From contig CAIQQJ010000098.1 in assembly GCA_903873905.1 (NCBI GenBank), forward strand, positions 1-33,439: a DNA stretch of 33,439 nucleotides, given 5' to 3'. The stretch is from an uncultured Flavobacteriales bacterium (GTDB lineage: Bacteria; Bacteroidota; Bacteroidia; Palsa-965). The translations under genes and the position numbers were made by a program. Of this stretch, positions 17,404 to 24,859 are shown piece by piece. Below the pieces are notes generated by a model. It searched no databases. It was not told where the DNA came from and worked only from the letters and a program-made list of their open reading frames with translations. Each line of letters begins with the position of its first letter. The first letter of the stretch is position 1.

Positions 17404-17432
17404 CAAAAAAACCTCCGTGTTATCGGAGGTTG
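17404..17432 (-). terminator. Terminator of cold-shock gene copy 2
   Basis: Read on the minus strand, AACCTCCG, a 6-nt loop and CGGAGGTT are followed by a run of T residues. It lies 25 bp past the stop codon and separates the two csp transcription units. Confidence 0.85.
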
Positions 17433-17457
17433 TCTTTTCCTGGTATAAAAAAGGAGA

Positions 17458-17649
17458 TTATGCCAGCTTTACATTAACGGCATTAAGACCTTTTTTGCCT
17501 TGCTGTAGTTCGAAAACTACTGCGTCGTTTTCTCGGATTTGATCAGTTAGACCTGAAACGTGTACAAATACTTCTTGATTTGATCCGTTTACTTTGATGA
17601 ATCCAAAACCTTTAGACTCATTAAAGAATTTTACAATTCCACTTTCCAT
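17458..17649 (-). CDS. Cold-shock protein, copy 2
   Basis: A second 63-residue cold-shock domain protein, identical to copy 1 except for I in LTDQI and Q in LQQG. RNP1 (KGFGFIKV) and RNP2 (VFVHVS) are intact. The start is set at MESGIVKFF by homology with copy 1; the longer open frame upstream to 17802 contains the promoter and has no family similarity. Both copies share the bases ATCATCACA immediately before ATG or differ there by a single base, so the translation-initiation region was duplicated too. Confidence 0.96.
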   Translation of the reverse strand: MESGIVKFFNESKGFGFIKVNGSNQEVFVHVSGLTDQIRENDAVVFELQQGKKGLNAVNVKLA

Positions 17650-17674
17650 TGTGATGATGTTTTTAGTTGAATGG

Positions 17675-17682
17675 CAAATATA
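17675..17682 (-). promoter_or_regulatory. -7 element of cold-shock gene copy 2
   Basis: An exact TATATTTG box on the minus strand, ending 25 bp before the ATG, the same geometry as copy 1. No good -33 TTG is present. Confidence 0.55.
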
Positions 17683-17846
17683 AGTGATAATCATTTGAAA
17701 ATCACAGCATTTTGTTGAAAATTTGTTCATAACATTACGCAATACACTAAGGGTCAAATAAATAACAATGGCTTTTTGAGCTGTCAAACAATTGGGAATC
17801 ACCTTTTAAAACCATAATATTACCTCCGAAATTTACTTTGGAAACT

Positions 17847-18296
17847 ATGAAAACGATTTTTGATAAAGCTGCTTATTCTGAGTTATTGATGCGAATCAAG
17901 CAACTGCAAAAAAACACCTCTCCACTTTGGGGAAAAATGAATAGTGCACAAATGCTTGCGCACTGCAATAGCACCACAGAAGTTGCTCTTGGTGATATTA
18001 TGATTCCGCAAAGTTTAATGGGTAAATTGATTGGTGGATTGTTTAAGAAAAGTTTTCTTTCTGAAAAGCCATTCTCCAAAAATGGTCCAACAGCAGCTGA
18101 ATTCATCATGGCCGAAGCAAAGGACTTTGAAAAAGAAAATGAAAGAGCCTTGTTATTACTGAAACGTTTTCATGAAGGTGGAGAACCAGGTGCCACGAAG
18201 CATCCTCATGCTTTTTTTGGGAAATTAACTTCGAAGCAGTGGGGTGAAACACAATGGAAACATTTTGATCATCATCTGCGCCAATTTGGAGTATGA
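17847..18296 (+). CDS. DUF1569 (DinB-like) protein
   Basis: A 149-residue protein of the DUF1569 family. Hallmarks are the N-terminal MKTIFDKAAYSELLMRI, PLWGKMNSAQMLAHCNSTTE around residues 28-47 and the C-terminal HHLRQFGV. The family belongs to the DinB/YfiT four-helix-bundle superfamily; H39 in LAHC and the C-terminal HFDHH histidines could form a metal site as in other DinB proteins. The biochemical role is not known. The start at 17847 is preferred to TTG at 17838 because MKT matches the family start. It stands alone, divergent from the csp genes. Confidence 0.85.
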   Translation: MKTIFDKAAYSELLMRIKQLQKNTSPLWGKMNSAQMLAHCNSTTEVALGDIMIPQSLMGKLIGGLFKKSFLSEKPFSKNGPTAAEFIMAEAKDFEKENERALLLLKRFHEGGEPGATKHPHAFFGKLTSKQWGETQWKHFDHHLRQFGV

Positions 18297-18301
18297 ATTC
18301 A

Positions 18302-18331
18302 TTAAGGAAAATACAGCAATATTTTTCTTAA
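18302..18331 (+). terminator. AT-rich hairpin after the DUF1569 gene
   Basis: TTAAGGAAAATA (18302-18313) pairs with TATTTTTCTTAA (18320-18331), including one G-U pair, around a 6-nt loop. It lies just behind the stop codon. It lacks a GC-rich stem and a separate T tract, so termination is plausible but not certain. Confidence 0.4.
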
Positions 18332-18408
18332 CTTCATACAAGCAAAAACGCCAAAGTCTTCCTGACGAATGCTCGTCCTTATACTTTTAGTTTTCGCAAA
18401 TAGGACTC

Positions 18409-20511
18409 ATGAAAAAAATTTACGTTTCTGTTTGTGTAATTTTCATTGGAGTCAATGTTCTTTTTGCACAAACTTTTATTGGAGGAGGTGGGCCAATCAA
18501 TGATGTTTCTACGAATGATTTTCCAGTTATAGTTTCCGGACTTGTTCCTTCCACAATTGACACGGCAAATTTTGGATTGGAATCGGTTTGCATTAATCTC
18601 ACCCATACGTGGGATGCAGATATGGAAATAAGAATCATTGCACCAGACGGAACGAGCGCAATTCTTAGCAGTGGAAATGGTGGTTCAGGTCATGATTATA
18701 CAAACACTTGTTTTGATAATTCTGCAGCAACAAATATTTCTCAAGGAGGAGCTCCCTTTACAGGAAGTTTTATTCCGCAAGGCCAAATGGGCGTTGTCAA
18801 TAATAATCAGAATGGAAATGGTACTTGGGTGTTGCGCGTGATTGATATGTATGCGCAAGATTTCGGCACCATGTTGAATTGGAGTATCACTTTTGGAAAT
18901 AATCCTGCATCTTATTTTTCTATGCAGGATTCGAATCTCCCGATTGTTATGATTAACACAAACAATCAAAACATTCCCGATAGTCCGAAAATTTCATGTG
19001 ACATGGGCATCATTTTTAACGGAGTTGGAAATAGAAATCATATCACTGATCCGTGGAATAATTACAATGGAAAAATTGGAATTGAAGTGCGTGGTTCTAG
19101 CTCGCAGGGATTTCCGAAAAAATCTTACGGATTGCAATTATGGGATTCCACCAGTTTGCCAATTAACCATCCCATCTTGGGAATGCCATCTGAAAACGAT
19201 TGGTGCTTGATCGCAAATTATTCCGACAAATCATTATTGAACAATTCACTTTCCTATTATCTATCGCGACAAATGGGATGGTATGCTGTGCGGTGGCGTT
19301 GTGTTGAATTGATAATTGATGGACAATATATGGGCGTTTATTTATTGACAGAAAAACTAAAACGCGATAATGCAAGAGTGAATATTTCAAAATTAAATCC
19401 TACTGATACAACTGGTGATCAATTGACAGGGGGATACATTATCAAAGTGGACAAAACCACATCGAGTAGTGGAGCAGGTTGGGTTTCTCCTTTTGCGCCG
19501 GATACGGCTCCGAATGGTCAGACCATTTATTTTCAATATGATTATCCAAGTGATGTAAACATAAATGTCCCTCAGCAAAATTATATTCAAGCTTACGTTG
19601 ATAGTTTTGAAACCACTCTTGCAGGACCAAATTTTGCGGACACTTCAATTGGTTATGCACATTACATGAATGTGAATTCATTCATCGATTATTTCCTAGT
19701 CAATGAGCTTTCCAAGAATGTGGATGGTTATCGATTGAGTACATTTTTCTACAAGGACAGAGCGAGCCACGGTGGAAAAATAACGATGGGTCCAGTTTGG
19801 GATTATGACATTTCATGGGCGAATGCAAATTATTGTGATGGAAGTGTTGTGTCCGGATGGGCCTATCAATTCGGAAATGTTTGTTCGGGTGATTATTGGC
19901 AAATACCATTTTGGTGGGATCGATTGATGCAGGATCCTGTTTTTAGAGATAAGGTACAATGTCGTTGGCAGGAGTTAAGTCAAACACTTCTCAGCAAACA
20001 ATTTCTATTCAATTATTGCGACTCCATGGCAATTTTATTGAATGAAAGTCAACAGCGGAATTTTACAGTGTGGCCAATTCTTGGAACTTATGTTTGGCCA
20101 AACCCTTCTCCAATTCCGACAACTTATCAAGGGGAAATTGATGAATTGAAAAACTGGATTGATTTGAGATGGGATTGGTTGAATGCAAACATGCCTGGAA
20201 ATGCAGCAAATTGTAACCTGAATGGAATTCCTTCAGCAACAAGTTATGCAACAACACAACCTTTGGCTTTTCCTAATCCTTTCGCCAATGAAATAAACCT
20301 TTCTATATTTTTGCCGCATGAACAACCGGTGAAAATGGAATTGCTGAACGCACTCGGACAAGTGGTTCAGCCGATTCAATTACAGCAGCACGCTGGAGGA
20401 ACACAAACAATCGTCTTTCATCCTGATGCAAGTTTACCGACAGGGATTTATTTGCTACGCATCACTGCTGGGAATAACACTTGGACTGAACCATTATCAA
20501 AAACAGAATAA
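18409..20511 (+). CDS. Secreted CotH-family protein with P-domain and T9SS type A sorting domain, paralogue 1
   Basis: A 700-residue protein with signal peptide 1-20 (VNVLFA/QT). A proprotein-convertase P-like domain spans about 25-163 (CINLTHTWDADMEIRI, QNGNGTWVLRV). A CotH kinase-like domain follows (about 185-600), with RGSSSQGFPKKSY (228-240), LLTEKLKRD (312-320) and GPVWDYD (461-467). The last ~80 residues (FPNPFANEINL to the end, with LPTGIYLLRI) are a T9SS type A sorting domain. CotH proteins are atypical secreted kinases, first described on Bacillus spore coats; the target here is unknown. All signature residues are kept, so an active enzyme is plausible. Paralogue 2 follows after 9 bp. 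Confidence 0.9.
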   Translation: MKKIYVSVCVIFIGVNVLFAQTFIGGGGPINDVSTNDFPVIVSGLVPSTIDTANFGLESVCINLTHTWDADMEIRIIAPDGTSAILSSGNGGSGHDYTNTCFDNSAATNISQGGAPFTGSFIPQGQMGVVNNNQNGNGTWVLRVIDMYAQDFGTMLNWSITFGNNPASYFSMQDSNLPIVMINTNNQNIPDSPKISCDMGIIFNGVGNRNHITDPWNNYNGKIGIEVRGSSSQGFPKKSYGLQLWDSTSLPINHPILGMPSENDWCLIANYSDKSLLNNSLSYYLSRQMGWYAVRWRCVELIIDGQYMGVYLLTEKLKRDNARVNISKLNPTDTTGDQLTGGYIIKVDKTTSSSGAGWVSPFAPDTAPNGQTIYFQYDYPSDVNINVPQQNYIQAYVDSFETTLAGPNFADTSIGYAHYMNVNSFIDYFLVNELSKNVDGYRLSTFFYKDRASHGGKITMGPVWDYDISWANANYCDGSVVSGWAYQFGNVCSGDYWQIPFWWDRLMQDPVFRDKVQCRWQELSQTLLSKQFLFNYCDSMAILLNESQQRNFTVWPILGTYVWPNPSPIPTTYQGEIDELKNWIDLRWDWLNANMPGNAANCNLNGIPSATSYATTQPLAFPNPFANEINLSIFLPHEQPVKMELLNALGQVVQPIQLQQHAGGTQTIVFHPDASLPTGIYLLRITAGNNTWTEPLSKTE

Positions 20512-20520
20512 TTTTTACAA

Positions 20521-22632
20521 ATGAAAATAAAGAATTTTTTATTCGTCATGGGGATTGTTTCGTCGCTCCTTGGTTTTTCACAAACCTATAATGGAACAGT
20601 TGGCCTTATTAACGATGTGGCTACGAATGATTTTCCATTGGTGGTTTCAGGGTTGAGTCCTGCAACAATTGACACCACCAATTTCGGTCTTGAAACAATT
20701 TGCATCAACCTTACACATACTTACGATGCGGATTTGGAAATTTCAATTGTCGCTCCCGATGGCACAACGAAAATTCTTGCAACATCTTTGGGTGGTGGTG
20801 GACAGAATTATACGAACACGTGTTTTAATATTTTCGCACCAACTTCCATTACCACAGGAACGCCACCATTCACAGGAACTTTTATTCCTCAAGGTGTAAT
20901 GGGAATGGTGAACAATGGACAAAATGGAAATGGGACTTGGATATTACGTGTCAGAGATATGGCTGCACAGGATTCAGGAAATCTTTTGTCTTGGTCAATT
21001 ACTTTCGGAAATACTCCTGCAACCTATCATTCGTTTTCCTCTTCAAACATGCCGATTGTTATTATTAATACAAACAATCAAACCATTGTGCAAACAGGAA
21101 AGATCACAGCTGATATGGGAATTATTTACAATGGAATCGGAATTCGTAATCACATGACAGATCCGTGGAATAATTACAGTGGGAAAATTGGAATTGAAAT
21201 TCGTGGAAATTATTCAGCATCACTTCCTCAGTTACCATATGATTTTGAAACACGTGATGCATTGGGCAACGGAATGGACACTTCGCTCATTGGAATGCCT
21301 TCTGAAAATGATTGGTGTTTGGTGGCGATGTATAATGACAAATCATTTATGCGAAATATGCTTTCGTACAATACGTTTTACGACATGGGCCATTGGGGAC
21401 CGCGGAATAAATTGTGTGAGGTAATTCTAAATGGAGAATATCAAGGTGTGTATTCATTGACAGAAACAATCAAGCGAGATAGTAACCGGGTGAACATTGC
21501 AAAGCTGGATACGAACGAGGTTGTTTGGCCAAATGTGAGTGGTGGTTATATTTTCAAAACAGATTATTGGGACAATTCGAATTCATGGTTGTTGAATTAT
21601 CACCCGATCGATCATCCAACACTTGACGTACACATGGTTTATTTTTATCCGAAACCAACTGTTATTGTTCCCCAACAACAAGCCTACATACAAGGAGCAG
21701 TGAATGATTTGGAAGCGGCATTATACGGGCCAAATTTTGCCGATCTAACTGTTGGGTACAGAAAATATATGAGTGAAAGATCTTTCATTGATTATTTTAT
21801 TGTCAATGAACTTTCACGAAATACTGATGGATTCAAGAAGAGTTGTTATTTCTATAAGGAGAAAGATGTGACATCAACAGGAGTAATTGGAAAAATAAAA
21901 GCGGGTCCAGTTTGGGATTTTGATTGGGCATGGAAAGATATTTGGGATTGCATTATTTTTCAAGCAACAGATGGAAGTGGCTGGTCATATCATGTCAATG
22001 ATTGTGGATCGGATGTCAACGGAACGGGTTGGTATGTGAGGTTGTTACAAGACACAACTTTTGCCAATGATCTGAATTGTCGCTGGCAGGAATTGCGCGG
22101 AACTTTGTTGGACACAACTCGCATGTTCCATTTTATTGATTCCATTGCGGCATACTCCAATGAAGCCCAAGCACGCCATTATGCCTATTGGGGGAATATG
22201 GGCGCAGCAACGGGAACAGCAGAAATCGAGCCACCGCGACAATCCTATCAGGAAGAAGTGGACAGTTTGAAAAGTTGGATTCGCCGTCGCATTAGTTGGA
22301 TGGATGCAAACATGCCTGGAAATTCTTCCCAATGTAATTTGACAGGAATAGCCGACAATCAAAATGCAAATGCGGCAGTTGCAACCTATCCGAATCCTTT
22401 TGCAAGTGAAATACATTTGAGTTTTGTTTTAGCACAACCTGAGAATGTGGAAATGGAATTGTTCAATGCCTTAGGACAAACCGTTCAGCCGAATCAAAAA
22501 GAACACCACAATGGTGGTGGCACACAAGTCTTCACCTTTAATGCGGACGCAAACCTTCCTCCAGGAATTTATTTGTTGCGAATAAAATGCGGCGATAAAG
22601 TATGGACGAGACAACTTTCGAAAGTGGAGTAA
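20521..22632 (+). CDS. Secreted CotH-family protein with P-domain and T9SS type A sorting domain, paralogue 2
   Basis: A 703-residue tandem paralogue of the preceding gene with the same order: signal peptide (SSLLGFS/QT), P-domain (CINLTHTYDADLEISI), CotH-like domain and type A sorting domain (YPNPFASEIHL, LPPGIYLLRI). The P-domain and sorting domain are well conserved between the two. In the CotH domain the first motif has changed: where paralogue 1 has FPKKSY at 235-240 this one has LPQLPY, and EKLKRD has become ETIKRD (K316 to T). GPVWDFD (462-468) is kept. This suggests altered or lost ATP use in paralogue 2, as an inference from family conservation. Co-transcription with paralogue 1 is likely. 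Confidence 0.9.
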   Translation: MKIKNFLFVMGIVSSLLGFSQTYNGTVGLINDVATNDFPLVVSGLSPATIDTTNFGLETICINLTHTYDADLEISIVAPDGTTKILATSLGGGGQNYTNTCFNIFAPTSITTGTPPFTGTFIPQGVMGMVNNGQNGNGTWILRVRDMAAQDSGNLLSWSITFGNTPATYHSFSSSNMPIVIINTNNQTIVQTGKITADMGIIYNGIGIRNHMTDPWNNYSGKIGIEIRGNYSASLPQLPYDFETRDALGNGMDTSLIGMPSENDWCLVAMYNDKSFMRNMLSYNTFYDMGHWGPRNKLCEVILNGEYQGVYSLTETIKRDSNRVNIAKLDTNEVVWPNVSGGYIFKTDYWDNSNSWLLNYHPIDHPTLDVHMVYFYPKPTVIVPQQQAYIQGAVNDLEAALYGPNFADLTVGYRKYMSERSFIDYFIVNELSRNTDGFKKSCYFYKEKDVTSTGVIGKIKAGPVWDFDWAWKDIWDCIIFQATDGSGWSYHVNDCGSDVNGTGWYVRLLQDTTFANDLNCRWQELRGTLLDTTRMFHFIDSIAAYSNEAQARHYAYWGNMGAATGTAEIEPPRQSYQEEVDSLKSWIRRRISWMDANMPGNSSQCNLTGIADNQNANAAVATYPNPFASEIHLSFVLAQPENVEMELFNALGQTVQPNQKEHHNGGGTQVFTFNADANLPPGIYLLRIKCGDKVWTRQLSKVE

Positions 22633-22759
22633 ATTAGTAATGTGCTAATGTGTCGATATGCTGATGTGCTGATGAAAAAAACATTTTGACTTTTGGTCTC
22701 TCGATTCTTATGGAGTGGTAATTCTTTTTGCGTGAGGGATGGAGGTATTGTTGGAGCTC

Positions 22760-22786
22760 TTTTTCCCAATTTTTCATTGGGAAAAA
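22760..22786. repeat. Hairpin inside dispersed element copy 1
   Basis: TTTTTCCCAAT and ATTGGGAAAAA form a perfect 11-bp inverted repeat around a 5-nt loop. It could end transcription from the CotH genes. Confidence 0.6.
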
Positions 22787-22806
22787 AGCGACTACCGAGA
22801 GCCCGA

Positions 22807-22838
22807 CCCCAATCCCAACAGTACTGTTGGGATTGGGG
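22807..22838. repeat. Perfect 32-bp palindrome inside dispersed element copy 1
   Basis: CCCCAATCCCAACAGT is followed directly by its exact reverse complement, a 16-bp-arm palindrome without spacer. Confidence 0.85.
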
Positions 22839-22887
22839 ACACGCCCAAAGAAAATTGGTAATTGGTAATCTGATAATCGGTAATTAA

Positions 22888-24009
22888 TTATTCACCTGCA
22901 TCACTATCTTCATCACGGCTCATCACTTCAGTTTGTTTTTTAATGGAAGCTTTGTGCAACAACTGACACAATTCAACAACCATTTCACTATCCAAACCAA
23001 GAGATTCCCCTGCTTCCGTTCGCGTGCGTAAAATTTCCAACCAACGTTCAATTTGCAAAATTGTAACACCATGATCGTGTTTGAATTCTCCTATGCGTTC
23101 CACCACTTGCATTCTTCGCGCAAAAGATTGAATGATTTCCTGATCAATTTCATCAATCACTTCTCGCAAGGTATTCAGCATGTGTTCGAAGCCTGCATCA
23201 CCAATGGAAGTTTCGCGCACAACTAATTTCTCCAATACGATATCGAGCATTGCTGGTGTGAGTTGTTGTGCCGCATCACTCAATGCGGTAGCAGGATCGC
23301 GATGTGTTTCAATCATCAAACCATCCATGTCCAAATCCATCGCACGTTGTGCAACTTCCAAAATCAAATCGCGGCGACCGGAAATATGGCTTGGATCGCA
23401 AATGACAGGAAGAGAAGGACAAGATGCTTTCAGTTCAATTGCTAATTCCCACATGGGAGCATTGCGAAATTGTGTTTTGATATTGGTGTGAAATCCGCGA
23501 TGAATGGCTCCGAGTTTTTTTATTCCTGCACGGTTCAATCTTTCCAATGCGCCAATCCATAATGGTAAATCGGCATTGACAGGATTTTTTACAAGAACGG
23601 GAATGTCAACACCAAGCAATGCATCTGCAATTTCTTGAACTGAAAATGGATTTACAGTTGTGCGAGCTCCAATCCACAAAACATCAACACCATATTTCAA
23701 TGCGAGTTCAACGTGTTGTGCATTGGCAACTTCAACAGTTACAGGAAGGCCAATTTCTTTTTGAACGCGATTCAACCACTTTAAAGCTTCTTCACCCATT
23801 CCCTCAAATGCGCCAGGGCGCGTGCGAGGTTTCCAAACGCCAGAACGAAACAAACTCACTTTATCATTCCTAGCAATTCCTTTTGCTGTTTCCAAAACTT
23901 GATCTTCCGATTCCGCACCGCATGGTCCAGCAATAACTAATTTTCTCTTCCCAGATTTCAACCAAGTGGAAAGCGGCAATAAATCGAGATCTAAATGGGA
24001 GATTGACAT
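22888..24009 (-). CDS. Bifunctional DAHP synthase / chorismate mutase (AroQ type)
   Basis: A 373-residue fusion acting at the entry and branch point of aromatic amino acid synthesis. Residues ~1-260 are a type I-beta 3-deoxy-D-arabino-heptulosonate 7-phosphate synthase (condenses phosphoenolpyruvate with erythrose 4-phosphate), with GPCGAES at 28-34, VWKPRTRPGAFEG near 58, GAIHRGFH and ICDPSHISG. Residues ~270-360 are an all-helical chorismate mutase (converts chorismate to prephenate), with ARRMQVVERIGEFK carrying the expected Arg and Lys. In this arrangement the mutase domain commonly gives prephenate feedback on the synthase. No other aro gene is adjacent. The acidic tail (SRDEDSDAGE) is probably disordered. 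The gene is bracketed by short GGTAATTGG repeats. Confidence 0.94.
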   Translation of the reverse strand: MSISHLDLDLLPLSTWLKSGKRKLVIAGPCGAESEDQVLETAKGIARNDKVSLFRSGVWKPRTRPGAFEGMGEEALKWLNRVQKEIGLPVTVEVANAQHVELALKYGVDVLWIGARTTVNPFSVQEIADALLGVDIPVLVKNPVNADLPLWIGALERLNRAGIKKLGAIHRGFHTNIKTQFRNAPMWELAIELKASCPSLPVICDPSHISGRRDLILEVAQRAMDLDMDGLMIETHRDPATALSDAAQQLTPAMLDIVLEKLVVRETSIGDAGFEHMLNTLREVIDEIDQEIIQSFARRMQVVERIGEFKHDHGVTILQIERWLEILRTRTEAGESLGLDSEMVVELCQLLHKASIKKQTEVMSRDEDSDAGE

Positions 24010-24032
24010 GGATACAAATTACGGATTACGAA

Positions 24033-24135
24033 ATTACCAATTACCGATTACAAATATTATTTTGTTTAAAGTTTGGCTCATTTTTTTGATGAGAGAAATT
24101 CCAACTCCCTGTTTTTTTCATTGGTAATTGGTAAT
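24033..24135. repeat. Inverted GGTAATTGG repeat pair between aroF-CM and sco1
   Basis: ATTACCAATTACC (24033-24045) and GGTAATTGGTAAT (24123-24135) are perfect 13-bp reverse complements with 77 bp between. A third, related tract is at 22854-22887 on the other side of the aromatic gene. Confidence 0.6.
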
Positions 24136-24149
24136 CCAGTAATTGGCAA

Positions 24150-24809
24150 TTATTTTTTAAAATAGGATCCCAGCAGTACATTCATATCTACCATCAAGCG
24201 ATTCACTTCAACAGAATCTGTTCCATCATAAACGCCTCTGATATGTCCGGCTTTATCAATGAGTGCAAAATTTTGTGAGTGAACAAAATCTTCTTTTCCG
24301 CCATTACCATTCGTATTCGATACCAAATAAGATTTTCTTGCCAGCTTATACAATTGTGGTTTGTCGCCTGTAACAAAGTGCCATTGATTTGCATCTGCAT
24401 TGTAATGCTTTGCGTATTCGGCTAAAACTTCTGCAGAATCTTTTTCAGGATTTACAGTATGGGAAAGGAATTTCACTTCAGGGTTTCCTTTGTAATTTTC
24501 ATAAACGCGTTTTAACTGTGAATTCATTTTTGGACAAATTCCCTGACAACTCGTGAAGAAAAAATCCACCACGGTAATTGAATTTTCAAAATCTTTTCTG
24601 GTAACTGTTTTTCCGGTTTGATCCGTCAGTGAAAAATCAAAAACAAGATGACGGTTAAGTGAATCCGTATTGTTTTTCAATCCTTGCTCGATCGGCTCGA
24701 AGTAAGGAAGTTCACGTACTTGTTGTCCATTATTAAAAGCCACATATCCACCAATGAGAATCCCTACTGCTGCCAACGCAAGAATAATATTCAGATATAT
24801 TTTATGCAT
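24150..24809 (-). CDS. SCO1/SenC family copper chaperone
   Basis: A 219-residue membrane-anchored, thioredoxin-fold protein that delivers copper to the CuA centre of cytochrome c oxidase. One transmembrane segment (about 5-24) anchors it with the domain outside the cytoplasmic membrane. The copper ligands are present: C88 and C92 in CQGIC, and H177 in FVHSQNF. The length is typical. It lies 50 bp downstream of the hybrid kinase gene on the same strand, yet has its own exact TACCTTTG box directly before the ATG, so it is probably transcribed on its own, perhaps without a leader. No oxidase genes are in the window. Confidence 0.93.
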   Translation of the reverse strand: MHKIYLNIILALAAVGILIGGYVAFNNGQQVRELPYFEPIEQGLKNNTDSLNRHLVFDFSLTDQTGKTVTRKDFENSITVVDFFFTSCQGICPKMNSQLKRVYENYKGNPEVKFLSHTVNPEKDSAEVLAEYAKHYNADANQWHFVTGDKPQLYKLARKSYLVSNTNGNGGKEDFVHSQNFALIDKAGHIRGVYDGTDSVEVNRLMVDMNVLLGSYFKK

Positions 24810-24813
24810 TTTG

Positions 24814-24821
24814 CAAAGGTA
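24814..24821 (-). promoter_or_regulatory. -7 element abutting the sco1 start codon
   Basis: TACCTTTG on the minus strand is followed by CAAA and then ATG. The distance implies transcription starting at or next to the A of the start codon (leaderless mRNA). A -33 TTG at correct spacing was not found. Confidence 0.55.
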
Positions 24822-24859
24822 CGGGGAATAAAAAGAAAAGGGGATAGCGGTGCAATGGA

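Larger units (their letters stand above)
22730..22846 (-). repeat. Dispersed intergenic element, copy 1
   Basis: Read on the minus strand, the element opens with GGGCGTGTCCC, has TCGGGCTCTC in the middle and closes with ATCCCTCACGC, 117 bp in all. The same ends bound a 119-bp segment at 30538-30656 in the opposite orientation. Its interior holds two perfect hairpins (22760-22786 and 22807-22838). No ORF of note is inside. Confidence 0.75.

Noticed and set aside
17458-17802. A 114-residue version of the second cold-shock protein.
   Set aside because: The extra N-terminus contains the promoter and has no similarity to the family; the 63-residue start matches the neighbouring copy.
22693-22887. 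A 64-residue plus-strand ORF after the CotH genes.
   Set aside because: It is composed of the dispersed element with its palindromes.
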